A DNA stretch of 64,000 nucleotides from Candidatus Woesearchaeota archaeon. GTDB taxonomy: Archaea; Nanobdellota; Nanobdellia; Woesearchaeales; JABGUJ01. Of this stretch, positions 52,074-60,986 are shown one piece after another (position 1 is the first letter of the stretch; every line of letters begins with the position of its first letter). The stretch lies in assembly GCA_018646625.1 (NCBI GenBank), contig JABGUJ010000001.1, positions 535,265 to 599,264 on the forward strand, written 5' to 3'. The translations under genes and the position numbers were made by a program. The notes beneath the pieces were generated by a model. The model had not been told where the DNA came from. It worked only from the letters and a program-made list of their open reading frames with translations, and did not search any database.

Positions 52074-52439
52074 ATGGTAAAAAGAACCGGAACAACAAAT
52101 ATCCATTTGAAAGGATTAATTGACATGCTTAAGAAGCAGTCTCTTGAACAAGACGTGGCTATTTGGAAAAGGATTGCAAAAGATCTTGAAAAGCCAACTA
52201 GGCAAAGACGAGTTGTTAACCTTTCGAAAATAAATCGTTACGTAAAAGAGAACGAGACTATTGTAGTTCCAGGAAAAGTTCTTGGTGCTGGTGCTTTAGA
52301 CAAAAAAGTTGTTGTTGCTGCTTGGGATTTCTCAGGCCAAGCTAAAGACATGATCAAAAGTTCAAACGGATCATGCATGACTATTTTCGAATTAATGAAA
52401 AAGAATCCTAAAGGCGAAAAAATTAGGATAATGGGATAA
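52074..52439 (+). CDS. rpl18e: Ribosomal protein L18e (eL18)
   Basis: 121 residues. Large-subunit protein. KRTGTTNIHLKGLIDMLKKQS start and VVPGKVLGAGALDKKVVVAAWDFSGQAKD are typical. Two bases before rpl13. Confidence 0.94.
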   Translation: MVKRTGTTNIHLKGLIDMLKKQSLEQDVAIWKRIAKDLEKPTRQRRVVNLSKINRYVKENETIVVPGKVLGAGALDKKVVVAAWDFSGQAKDMIKSSNGSCMTIFELMKKNPKGEKIRIMG

Positions 52440-52441
52440 AA

Positions 52442-52861
52442 ATGATTGTAGACGCATCTGATTTAATAGTGGGAAGATTTGCAACAGTAGTTGCGAAGAA
52501 AGCTTTACTAGGAGAAAAAATAGACATTGTCAATTGTGATAAAGCTGTTTTAACTGGAACTAAAGCTAATGTTCTTGCTAAATATCAGAGAAAAAGAAGC
52601 ATGGGTACTCCTGCAAAAGGTCCATTTTTTCCAAAAATGCCTGATAGATTCGTAAGAAGAGTAATTAGAGGTATGTTGCCATACAAACTAAACAAAGGTT
52701 CTGATGCATACAAAAGAATCATGTGCTACATTGGAGTTCCTGAAGAATTTGAGGGTAAAACTTTCGAAACAGTTAAAGAGGCAAACATTTCAAAACTTCC
52801 TAATCTTAAATATATTAAAGTTGGAGAAATCTGCAAATTACTAGGTGCTAAACATGAGTAA
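52442..52861 (+). CDS. rpl13: Ribosomal protein L13 (uL13)
   Basis: 139 residues. VDASDLIVGRFATVVAKKALLGE, NCDKAVLTG and FVRRVIRGMLPYK are the family motifs. Its last codons overlap the start of rps9 (ATGAGTAA). Confidence 0.95.
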   Translation: MIVDASDLIVGRFATVVAKKALLGEKIDIVNCDKAVLTGTKANVLAKYQRKRSMGTPAKGPFFPKMPDRFVRRVIRGMLPYKLNKGSDAYKRIMCYIGVPEEFEGKTFETVKEANISKLPNLKYIKVGEICKLLGAKHE

Positions 52862-53258
52862 GAAGAAAGACGTAATTACAACATCCGGTACAAGAAAGAG
52901 AGCAATAGCTAGAGCCTCCTTAAAGAAAGGTACTGGTATGATTCGAATTAACGATAAAAGCCTAGACTTCGTAGAGCCTCACTTTTGTCAAATGAAAATC
53001 AAAGAACCGTTAATACTTGCAGGAGATGTTGCAAAAACTGTTAACATAACTGTTAAAGTGCACGGCGGTGGTTCTGTATCACAATCTGATGCTGCTAGAG
53101 TGGCAATCTCAAGAGCGCTTGCTGAATTTGAGCCAAAACTTAAAGGATGCTTCCAAGATTACGACAGAAATCTATTAGTTGCTGACGTAAGAAGAAAAGA
53201 GAAGTGTAAACCTAACGACTCGAAAGCGAGAGCAAAAAGGCAGAAATCATACAGATAG
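52854..53258 (+). CDS. rps9: Ribosomal protein S9 (uS9)
   Basis: 134 residues from ATG 52854, inside the end of rpl13. TTSGTRKRAIARASLKKGTG at the start, GGGSVSQSDAARVAISRAL in the middle, and the basic C-terminus KARAKRQKSYR that reaches the P-site tRNA. Confidence 0.95.
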   Translation: MSKKKDVITTSGTRKRAIARASLKKGTGMIRINDKSLDFVEPHFCQMKIKEPLILAGDVAKTVNITVKVHGGGSVSQSDAARVAISRALAEFEPKLKGCFQDYDRNLLVADVRRKEKCKPNDSKARAKRQKSYR

Positions 53259-53269
53259 AGGAATAAAAA

Positions 53270-53467
53270 ATGATTATACCAGTAAGATGCTTCAGCTGCG
53301 GAAAACCAGTAGCACACCTTTGGGCAGAATTCAACGAAAGAGTTAACAAAGGCGAAGATCGAGGTAAAGTTATGGATAGCCTCGGTATGAAACGATATTG
53401 CTGTAGAGCTTTGTTCTTAGGTCATGTTGACTTAATCGATACAACTTCAAAGTTCAAGAAATTTTAA
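53270..53467 (+). CDS. rpoN: RNA polymerase subunit N (Rpo10)
   Basis: 65 residues, full length. MIIPVRCFSCGKPVAHLW has the first two Cys of the zinc site and RYCCRALFLGHVDLID the other two. It contacts Rpo3, encoded in the same operon. Confidence 0.96.
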   Translation: MIIPVRCFSCGKPVAHLWAEFNERVNKGEDRGKVMDSLGMKRYCCRALFLGHVDLIDTTSKFKKF

Positions 53468-53502
53468 TTTTATTATTTTATCATACTTAGGGGGTGTGCC
53501 TA

Positions 53503-54933
53503 ATAATCCGAAAGGGACTATCTTACGACGATGTTCTTCTTGTACCTAAAAGAACTAGATTAAGATCTAGATCACACGTTGATTTAAGAACCAAACTTAC
53601 AAAAAACATACGTCTAAACGTGCCACTTGTTTCTGCAAATATGGATACTGTCACCGAACACAAGCTAGCTATTGCCTTAGCACTTCACGGAGGTATTGGT
53701 GTGATTCATCAATTCATGTCAAAATTAGATCAGGCAAGTGAAGTAAGAAAAGTTAAGCGAAGTATGAACAATATTATTGATACTCCTTATTCCGTTCCTG
53801 AGACAAATACGCTAAAAGATGCGTTAGATCTTATGGAGACTAAACAAATCTCCGGGATTCTTGTTGTAAATTCTAATTTCAAGCTATCGGGAATATTGAC
53901 GAGTCGGGACTTATTATTCCAAGAAGATTTAACAAAAACAGTTGCTGAAGTAATGACATCAAGAGAAAAGTTGATTACCGGTTCAAAAACAACAACTGTG
54001 GAAGATGCGAAGAAAATATTTAAACAACAGAAGATAGAAAAATTACCTTTGGTAGATGGCGAAGATAGAATTGTGGGTTTAATTACTCTTGCTGATATGA
54101 AAAAACAAGAGCTCTACCCTAGTGCTTTAAGAGATGAAGGCGGAAGATTGATGGTCGCAGCTGCAGTCGGGGTGAAATCAGGATTTCTAGAACGAGCCGA
54201 AATGCTTTTAGAAGCGGGTGCGGATGTTATTGTGGTAGATATTGCACATGGTCACAGTGACTTAGCTATAAATACTATTACAGAAATAAAAAGTCACTTT
54301 CCTAATGCCGAGATACTTGCAGGTAATATTGCAACTGGCGACGCAGCGAGAGAGCTCATTGAAGCGGGCGCGGATGGTTTAAAGATTGGAGTTGGTCCAG
54401 GCGCATCTTGCAAAACTAGGGTTGTTGCTGGAGCGGGAGTGCCACAAATAACTGCAATAATAGATTGCTTTAAAGTTGCGAGAGAATACAATATACCAAT
54501 ATGTGCGGACGGTGGTCTGAAGGAATCGGGAGATATTGCTAAAGCAGTTGCTGCGGGTGCACATTCGATAATGTCTGGAGCTTTTTTTGCGGGCACGGCA
54601 GAAACCCCTGGAAGAATTATTCTTCGAGATGGACGGCGTTTTAAACAATATAGAGGATCTGCATCTGTCGCCGCCAACATATCGCGTAAAATGCGTGAGA
54701 AGAACAACACTAAAATTTCTGATTACATTCCCGAAGGTGTCGAAATGTACAAACCATACAAGGGACCGGTTAGTGAAACAATAAAATATCTTCTAGGTGG
54801 TCTAAGATCCGGCATGAGTTATTGTGGTGCGTCGAACGTCGAAGAGTGTCATAAAAATGCCGAGTTTATTGAAATGACTTCTATGGGTTACAAAGAAAGT
54901 CGCCCACATGGGCTAAGTAATCAATCTTATTAG
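53503..54933 (+). CDS. guaB: IMP dehydrogenase; probable AUA start
   Basis: 476 residues if read from ATA 53503 (IRKGLSYDDVLLVP, where homologues begin M-I-R/K); the in-frame GTG at 53494 is part of the GGGGTG ribosome site itself. The enzyme oxidises IMP to XMP in GMP synthesis. Core: SANMDTVTEHKLAIALALHGG, two CBS domains at about 90-210, catalytic loop GVGPGASCKTR with the active Cys, and ICADGGLKESGDIAKA, GSASVAA. Follows the ribosomal operon by 36 bases. Confidence 0.93.
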   Translation: MIRKGLSYDDVLLVPKRTRLRSRSHVDLRTKLTKNIRLNVPLVSANMDTVTEHKLAIALALHGGIGVIHQFMSKLDQASEVRKVKRSMNNIIDTPYSVPETNTLKDALDLMETKQISGILVVNSNFKLSGILTSRDLLFQEDLTKTVAEVMTSREKLITGSKTTTVEDAKKIFKQQKIEKLPLVDGEDRIVGLITLADMKKQELYPSALRDEGGRLMVAAAVGVKSGFLERAEMLLEAGADVIVVDIAHGHSDLAINTITEIKSHFPNAEILAGNIATGDAARELIEAGADGLKIGVGPGASCKTRVVAGAGVPQITAIIDCFKVAREYNIPICADGGLKESGDIAKAVAAGAHSIMSGAFFAGTAETPGRIILRDGRRFKQYRGSASVAANISRKMREKNNTKISDYIPEGVEMYKPYKGPVSETIKYLLGGLRSGMSYCGASNVEECHKNAEFIEMTSMGYKESRPHGLSNQSY

Positions 54934-54937
54934 AATT

Positions 54938-55894
54938 TTAATCAGGTATATAGTTTAGAATGTGGAATGTTGAGAATCCGAAGTAATCAACATCATCTAC
55001 TGCTTCTTTAAACTCCATCTTTATCTCATCAATCAGTTTCAACAAGTGTTGTAGATCTTTTACTATCACTTCCATCTCGAAGTTGGCACCGCCTATAGAT
55101 TTGTTAATTTGATATATATTCTTGTGTTGTCGACAGAACTCAAATAATCTCTTATTATCTTTTGTTGAACTTAACTCTAAATCTACTCTGTATCCTTCAT
55201 AACCTAATTTTCCTTGATTCAATCCGATTTTATATCCGCAAATAATCTTTCTTTCCTCGAGCTTCTTGATTCTCGCTCTAACAGTATCTGCACTCACACC
55301 AACCGCTTTTGAGATTTCCATGCTTGATTTTCTTACCGCCGGTGCATACTCTTGTATTATCTCCCAATCAAGATCATCAACGTCTTCTGCAGAACCGTCA
55401 CCGTAAATTCTCATCACAACTTCTTCATTCGTCTCTACAAAAAAAGTTCTATTAAAATTATAGACTGGAGCATACACTGCCACATTATACTGTTTTATAT
55501 TTCCTTTATACTTTAACATCATTCCATCCCATATGTTATGAAACTCCATTATGTTCTTTACACCCAAGAATAATGCGTAGTCCCATTTACCGTGCATCGA
55601 TGTAATTGTCCAAACCTGTGGATACTCTTTTTTCAGAAACTCTACAAACAATTTTCCATCTTTCTCTGTCATGTTTCTAAATTTAATATACACCCTAAAT
55701 GAGAAATAACCTAACTTCGCCATGTCAACAATCGCATGATACCCTGTAATGATTCCTTCTTTTTCCAACCGCCTCATTCGATTTAACACAAACGGTTTTG
55801 ACCTGCTTAATTTCCGCGAAAGCTGTGTTAAACCTATATGAGAGTCCCTATCTACCTCATATAGAATTCGTTGATCGTATGAATCTAGCTGCAT
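54938..55894 (-). CDS. Double Lrp/AsnC-family regulator (tandem fusion)
   Basis: 318 residues, twice the usual length. First Lrp winged helix at about 5-55 (DQRILYEVDRDSHIGLTQLSRKL, NRMRRLEKEGIITGY), first RAM-like domain to about 155; second helix-turn-helix at about 172-222 (DWEIIQEYAPAVRKSSMEISKAV, VRARIKKLEERKIICGY), second RAM-like domain to the end. Lrp proteins respond to amino acids. It is divergent from an amino-acid-type binding-protein gene at 56075. TATA-like box at about 55918-55926. Confidence 0.88.
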   Translation of the reverse strand: MQLDSYDQRILYEVDRDSHIGLTQLSRKLSRSKPFVLNRMRRLEKEGIITGYHAIVDMAKLGYFSFRVYIKFRNMTEKDGKLFVEFLKKEYPQVWTITSMHGKWDYALFLGVKNIMEFHNIWDGMMLKYKGNIKQYNVAVYAPVYNFNRTFFVETNEEVVMRIYGDGSAEDVDDLDWEIIQEYAPAVRKSSMEISKAVGVSADTVRARIKKLEERKIICGYKIGLNQGKLGYEGYRVDLELSSTKDNKRLFEFCRQHKNIYQINKSIGGANFEMEVIVKDLQHLLKLIDEIKMEFKEAVDDVDYFGFSTFHILNYIPD

Positions 55895-56020
55895 GTTTTT
55901 AAATACTGCGTATACCTATTTAAATATTACCTTTAAAGTTAAAAATAACTCACCTTATGTTTTATATCTAAAAACTGCATTTTACTTCTTGTTGGTGGTT
56001 GGCATATTGTGAATTAGATC

Positions 56021-56048
56021 CAGAGCTAGGCAATTAGCGTTAGCTCTG
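56021..56048 (+). promoter_or_regulatory. 8-bp hairpin in the leader of the binding-protein gene
   Basis: CAGAGCTA (56021-56028) and TAGCTCTG (56041-56048) form a perfect stem with a 12-base loop, 10 bases before the GAGGTG ribosome site (about 56058-56063). It may be an RNA element or a regulator site. Confidence 0.5.
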
Positions 56049-56074
56049 TAATGACCGTTGAGGTGAAATGCAGA

Positions 56075-57226
56075 ATGAAAGAACAAAATTCAATTTTAGC
56101 AATCTTGGCTTTGCTAGTTATAGTTATGGTGATCGCAGGTTGTGGTTCAAAAACCATTGCTTCTAGTGCTGAGGTAGTAAAAGAAACAAAACAACCAATC
56201 AAAGTTGGCGTTATTTTGGCTTTGACTGGTGGTGCCGCAATGTATGGTAACCCTATGCTTGATGCAATGACTCTTGCAGCTGAAGAAATCAACAGCAAAG
56301 GTGGAATTGACGGAAGAGCAATAGAGTTTGTGGTCGAAGACGGACAATGTCAACCCACTCCTGCGGCAAACGCAGCACAAAAATTAGTAAACATGGACAA
56401 AGTAGAAGTTATTTTAGGAGGATTATGTTCTTCTGAAACATTAGCAGTTGCCCCTATAGTTGAAGCAGCACATGTAACATTATTATCTCCTTCATCCACT
56501 AGTCCTGCAATAACTAAAGCTGGAGATTTCATCTTTAGAGATATTGCATCAGATCTTGCTCAAGCAACTGTTGGTGCAAAGATGATGTATGATGCAGGAT
56601 TAAGAGAAGTTGCTGTCCTAGTTGTCAACGACGATTACGGTATAGGAATCAGAGATGCATTTGTATCACACTTTGAAAAGTTAGGTGGAACAGTAACTAC
56701 GACTGTAACTCTAGAAAAAGAAGGCAAGGACTACAGAACTGAGTTGATGAAAGTTAAAGATTCTGAGCCTGATGCATTTTATTTGGCGGCCTTCCCTAAA
56801 GAGGCGGGTCTTACTTTAAAACAATCTGCTGAAATTGGAATGGACGTTCCTGTGTTTGGAACTGAAGTACTAAATGATGGCTCTCTTGTAGAAGTTGCAG
56901 GAAATGCTGCAGACGGTTTAAAGATTACTGTGCCTGCCGCAGGAACTGGAAGTGTATACGCGGACTTCAAATCATCCTACAATACGAAGTTTGGAAGAGA
57001 TCCTGAAGCATATACAGCTGAAAGCTATGATGCAGTATTCCTTATTGCTGACGCATTAAAGAAAACTGACGGATCTGGTGAGAAGATAAAAGATGAACTT
57101 TATCAGACTAGATTTGTTGGTGCATCTGGGGTAATAGTCTTCAATGCAGATGGCGATCCAGTTGACAAAGAATATGATATTCTTGAACTAACCTCTGGAA
57201 CATTCGTTAACATTGGAAAAGTTTAA
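56075..57226 (+). CDS. Substrate-binding lipoprotein, Leu/Ile/Val-type (orphan)
   Basis: 383 residues from ATG 56075 (GAGGTG nine bases upstream); the ATG at 56051 lies next to the hairpin. Lipobox VIAGC, then VGVILALTGGAAMYGNPMLDAMTLAAEEINSKGGIDGR, VVEDGQCQPTPAANAAQKL and GGLCSSETLAVAPIVE. The most typical LivJ-like sequence of the four. No LivHMGF genes adjacent. Its 3' end has an intrinsic-type terminator. Confidence 0.92.
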   Translation: MKEQNSILAILALLVIVMVIAGCGSKTIASSAEVVKETKQPIKVGVILALTGGAAMYGNPMLDAMTLAAEEINSKGGIDGRAIEFVVEDGQCQPTPAANAAQKLVNMDKVEVILGGLCSSETLAVAPIVEAAHVTLLSPSSTSPAITKAGDFIFRDIASDLAQATVGAKMMYDAGLREVAVLVVNDDYGIGIRDAFVSHFEKLGGTVTTTVTLEKEGKDYRTELMKVKDSEPDAFYLAAFPKEAGLTLKQSAEIGMDVPVFGTEVLNDGSLVEVAGNAADGLKITVPAAGTGSVYADFKSSYNTKFGRDPEAYTAESYDAVFLIADALKKTDGSGEKIKDELYQTRFVGASGVIVFNADGDPVDKEYDILELTSGTFVNIGKV

Positions 57227-57263
57227 GCTTGCGGGCCAGTCCCCAAGCATTTTTTATTTTTTT
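57227..57263 (+). terminator. Stem-loop terminator with T-run
   Basis: Directly after the stop of the binding-protein gene: GCTTG...CAAGC with inner GGG/CCC, a five-base loop, then a T-rich tract (57250-57263). It separates the convergent uridine kinase gene. Confidence 0.75.
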
Positions 57264-57268
57264 AGAAT

Positions 57269-57922
57269 TCAAGCAGCTCTACGTACAACTAATTCTTCTA
57301 ACCTACCTTGGATTTGTGCTACTGCATCAGTAACATCTCCATCCCATACTAGGGGTAAATGAGCATACCGCGCAGAGGGTGCTACATACAAATGATGGCC
57401 TGGAATAACTGTTTCTTCAAATTGTCTTTCAATATCTTCCACCATCCTTCCTCTTTCATTCTGATCTCTGCGTTTACGTCTAGCTAAAGAAGTATCAAGA
57501 TCTGTATCTAAATAAAGCCTCAAGTCAAATGTATCTCTCAATCCATCATAACAAAATGGGAATAACCCTTCAACTACGATTATGTCTGTGGGGTGCATGG
57601 CTTCAGTGCGATGACTTCTGCTATGGGTATTAAAACAATAAACAGGCCTCATAACAGATTGTCCGCTTCGTAATGCTTCAAGATGTTCAAGAAGAAGAGG
57701 ATCCTCTATTGCATCTAGTTCATCATAGTTAACTCTAGTTCTCTCAATAGGGGTTAAGTCACTACGATCTCTATAGTAACTATCCATAGAAATTCTCAAG
57801 AAAGTTAAATCAATCCCTAATTTGGCCGCTATGTCAACAACAATAACACTACCTATTGTCTTCGCACAAGTGGTCTTTCCAGAACCAGTTCCCCCTGCCA
57901 ATCCAACAATTATCGGATCCAT
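57269..57922 (-). CDS. udk: Uridine kinase
   Basis: 217 residues. P-loop GLAGGTGSGKTT at about 7-18, RISMDSYYRDRSDLTPIERTRVNYDELDA and IIVVEGLFPFCYD match uridine/cytidine kinases, which make UMP/CMP from nucleosides. Very Lys-poor and Arg/Asp-rich, unlike the neighbours. The phosphoribulokinase branch of the superfamily is an alternative. Single gene. Confidence 0.85.
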   Translation of the reverse strand: MDPIIVGLAGGTGSGKTTCAKTIGSVIVVDIAAKLGIDLTFLRISMDSYYRDRSDLTPIERTRVNYDELDAIEDPLLLEHLEALRSGQSVMRPVYCFNTHSRSHRTEAMHPTDIIVVEGLFPFCYDGLRDTFDLRLYLDTDLDTSLARRKRRDQNERGRMVEDIERQFEETVIPGHHLYVAPSARYAHLPLVWDGDVTDAVAQIQGRLEELVVRRAA

Positions 57923-58038
57923 GATTCGCTAAAATAATTCACTTTTTTTATTGTTTTCGCATCTCTTTAAAACCAATAATTCTAATGGCACGAATCTTCT
58001 CAATAACCTTTAAATATTAATTATTCAAAGTTTCTTCT

Positions 58039-60723
58039 ATGGCTGATTTTGTAAAGATTCAAGAGAAATGGCAAAAAAAATGGGAAGAATCCAAGGTTTT
58101 TGAAGCCAAGGAAGAACCAGATAAAAAAAAGTTCTATTGCCTAGAGATGTTTCCATATCCTAGCGGTTGTCTTCACATGGGTCATGTTAGAAACTATTCT
58201 ATCGGAGATTCTTTTGCCAGATTCAAAAGAATGCGTGGATTCAGCGTACTTTACCCAATGGGTTATGATGCAATGGGTTTGCCAGCAGAAAACGCTGCAA
58301 TAAAGTCAAAAGTAGATCCTGGAGACTGGACTTACAAAAATATTGATGGTATTAAAGAACAACAAAAACTAATGGGTTTAAGCTATGATTGGAACCGCCA
58401 AGTAAACACTTGTGATCCTGAATATTACAAATGGAACCAGTGGTTTTTTCTTAAATTAATGGAAAAAGGTTTGGCTTACCGAAAAGGTGCTGAAGTTAAT
58501 TGGTGCCCTGATTGTAACACCGTTCTTGCTAATGAACAAGTTGAAGATGGGAGATGTTGGAGATGTAAACACGAAGTCCAACAGAGAGATCTTGAACAAT
58601 GGTTCTTTAAAATTCAAGATTATGCTGACCGACTTTTAGATGATATTGATAAGTTAGATGACTGGCCGGATAGAGTAAAGATCATGCAGAAGAACTGGAT
58701 AGGTCGAAGCTACGGTACTGAAATCTTCTTTAAAGTTAAAGACATGGATCTTACGATTTCAACATTTACTACTCGTCCTGATACTGTATATGGAATAACG
58801 TATCTCGTTTTTGCACCTGAACATTCAATCGTACAGAAATTAATCAAAGGCACAAAACATGAAGATAACGTTAATGAGTTTATCAAAAAAGTAAAGAAAC
58901 AAAGTAACATAGAAAGAACTGCAGAAGGAAAAGAAAAACACGGGGTTTTTACTGGAAGATATTTTGTTAATCCTGTGAATGGTGAAGAATTTCCTATTTG
59001 GGTTGCAGACTATGCATTAATGGACTATGGTACTGGCGCAGTAATGGCAGTTCCAACTCACGATCAAAGAGATTTTGATTTTGCAAAAAAATACGACTTA
59101 CCTATGAAATTAGTTATTTCTCCTGAAGCTTACGATATCAACGTTGAAAAGATGGCTCGAGCATATGTAGAAGAAGGTGTTTTGGTCAACTCCGAAGACT
59201 TTGATGGTATTAATAACAGAGAAGCAATAGATAAAATCTCAAAATTCTTAGAAGAAAAAGGATGGGGTAAACGCACGGTTAATTACAAGATAAGAGATTG
59301 GCTTATCTCTAGGCAAAGATATTGGGGCACTCCAATTCCTATAATATACTGTAAAGATTGTGGTATTGTTCCAGTACCTGAAGATCAATTACCTGTCATT
59401 CTGCCAAAGAATGTTAAATTTACTGGCGAAGGCAATCCTCTGGAAACTTGTGAAGAATTCATTCATACAACTTGTCCTAATTGTAAAAAACCTGCAACGC
59501 GAGAAACAGACACCATGGATACTTTTGTAGACAGTTCGTGGTATTTCTTAAGATACTGTTCTCCTCATGAAGATAGACTGCCTTTCAAGAAAGAAGATGC
59601 ACAATATTGGATGCCTGTTGATCAGTACATCGGTGGGATAGAACACGCAATCTTACACTTACTTTATGCTAGATTCTTTACTAAATTTGTAAAAGATCTG
59701 GGTTTAATAGAATTCGATGAACCGTTCAAAAGATTACTTTGCCAAGGAATGGTTATCAAAGATGGTGCTAAAATGTCTAAGTCCATTGGTAACACTGTTG
59801 ATCCTATGGAAATTATTGGTAAGTATGGTGCAGATACTGCAAGAGTGTTCATTCTTTTTGCAGCTTTACCTGAAAAAGAGCTGGACTGGAGCGACGAAGG
59901 TGTTGCAGCAATATACAAATTCCTCAACAGAGTTTTAAGATTGGTTGAAGATGATATAGATTCTCCTACTACTAAAGAACTTGCTAATCGAGATAAACAT
60001 ATGGTTGGCAAGATGCACAGAACAATAAAGAAAGTTACTGACTTGATTGAAGAATTTAAGTTAAGCCTTGCTATTGGTGTGTTGATGGATTACACTAACA
60101 AATTATACAAATATCGTGATGGTCAGATTAACAAAGAAGTATACGATAATGCAGTCAAAGCAATAATTCAACTTCTTTCACCGTTTGCACCACATGTTTG
60201 TGAAGAGATGTGGGAAATGATTGGCGAAAAAGAAATGTTATCTAAATCTTCATGGCCTGAATTTGATAAAACCATGATTGATGAAGAAGCAGAAGCGGCT
60301 GAAGAAATGGTTTCACAAACAATATCTGATATTGCGTCCGTTCTTAAACTTACAAATAAAGAATCTGCAAAAAAAGTCACTCTTTTTGTTGCAGACACTT
60401 GGAAATACAATTTCATGTCAACATTAAAAACGATTTTAGAAGAAACAAGAAATCCTGGAGAAATACTTGGAAAGATCATGGCTACAGATCTAAAGAAACA
60501 AGGACAACAAATTTCAAAAATGGTTCCCAAGTATGTTAAAGATCCTAGTAAGATTCCTGCTACCGTGCTAACTTTGGAAAAAGAATATGCTGCATTGGTT
60601 GAAGCCAAGGAAGCTATTGAATCTGAGTTCAAATGCGAAGTTAACATAGTGAAAGAATTAGAGTCAAAGGAAGCCAAAGCTCGGCAATCAATGCCATCAA
60701 AACCCGCTATTCTTGTCGAATGA
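58039..60723 (+). CDS. leuS: Leucyl-tRNA synthetase, bacterial-type core
   Basis: 894 residues. HMGH at 46-49 (class I HIGH motif), zinc ribbon CPDC...CWRC at about 157-178, editing domain with [19 protein letters not shown], and KMSKS at about 576-580. The domain order (zinc domain, editing insert) is bacterial. The final 170 residues (from about 740, [13 protein letters not shown] to [12 protein letters not shown]) look instead like the archaeal C-terminus. Acts on the two tRNA-Leu genes found here. Promoter TATA-like box at 58011-58019. Confidence 0.94.
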   Translation: MADFVKIQEKWQKKWEESKVFEAKEEPDKKKFYCLEMFPYPSGCLHMGHVRNYSIGDSFARFKRMRGFSVLYPMGYDAMGLPAENAAIKSKVDPGDWTYKNIDGIKEQQKLMGLSYDWNRQVNTCDPEYYKWNQWFFLKLMEKGLAYRKGAEVNWCPDCNTVLANEQVEDGRCWRCKHEVQQRDLEQWFFKIQDYADRLLDDIDKLDDWPDRVKIMQKNWIGRSYGTEIFFKVKDMDLTISTFTTRPDTVYGITYLVFAPEHSIVQKLIKGTKHEDNVNEFIKKVKKQSNIERTAEGKEKHGVFTGRYFVNPVNGEEFPIWVADYALMDYGTGAVMAVPTHDQRDFDFAKKYDLPMKLVISPEAYDINVEKMARAYVEEGVLVNSEDFDGINNREAIDKISKFLEEKGWGKRTVNYKIRDWLISRQRYWGTPIPIIYCKDCGIVPVPEDQLPVILPKNVKFTGEGNPLETCEEFIHTTCPNCKKPATRETDTMDTFVDSSWYFLRYCSPHEDRLPFKKEDAQYWMPVDQYIGGIEHAILHLLYARFFTKFVKDLGLIEFDEPFKRLLCQGMVIKDGAKMSKSIGNTVDPMEIIGKYGADTARVFILFAALPEKELDWSDEGVAAIYKFLNRVLRLVEDDIDSPTTKELANRDKHMVGKMHRTIKKVTDLIEEFKLSLAIGVLMDYTNKLYKYRDGQINKEVYDNAVKAIIQLLSPFAPHVCEEMWEMIGEKEMLSKSSWPEFDKTMIDEEAEAAEEMVSQTISDIASVLKLTNKESAKKVTLFVADTWKYNFMSTLKTILEETRNPGEILGKIMATDLKKQGQQISKMVPKYVKDPSKIPATVLTLEKEYAALVEAKEAIESEFKCEVNIVKELESKEAKARQSMPSKPAILVE

Positions 60724-60761
60724 GCAAAACCTTTATAAATTAACAATTCTGGAGAATTATA

Positions 60762-60977
60762 ATGATAAACGAGCTAAATACTAAGAAATTGATGCCAAAG
60801 AGTGATCTACTCAAAGAACCTGAACATGGTACTGAGTTCTTGAAGGCGCATTCTAATCTTTTAGATTCTCTTGACTTAGCTGAAGGTGTTGCACCTCACT
60901 TAGAAAGAGAAATAAATAAGAGAGAATTGCTCAAGGAGTCTGACATCAAAGATAAGATTAAGACTCTATCAAAATAA
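60762..60977 (+). CDS. Small helical protein, unknown
   Basis: 71 residues with GGAG seven bases before the ATG. Charged, helical (HSNLLDSLDLAEGVAPHLEREINKRELL). It is coupled to the CNNM gene (nine bases before it). No family recognised. Confidence 0.6.
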   Translation: MINELNTKKLMPKSDLLKEPEHGTEFLKAHSNLLDSLDLAEGVAPHLEREINKRELLKESDIKDKIKTLSK

Positions 60978-60986
60978 GGGGTGTAA

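Noticed and set aside
53494..53502. GTG start for IMP dehydrogenase
   Set aside because: The GTG is part of the GGGGTG ribosome site and has no site of its own; the ATA nine bases later fits spacing and homologues better.
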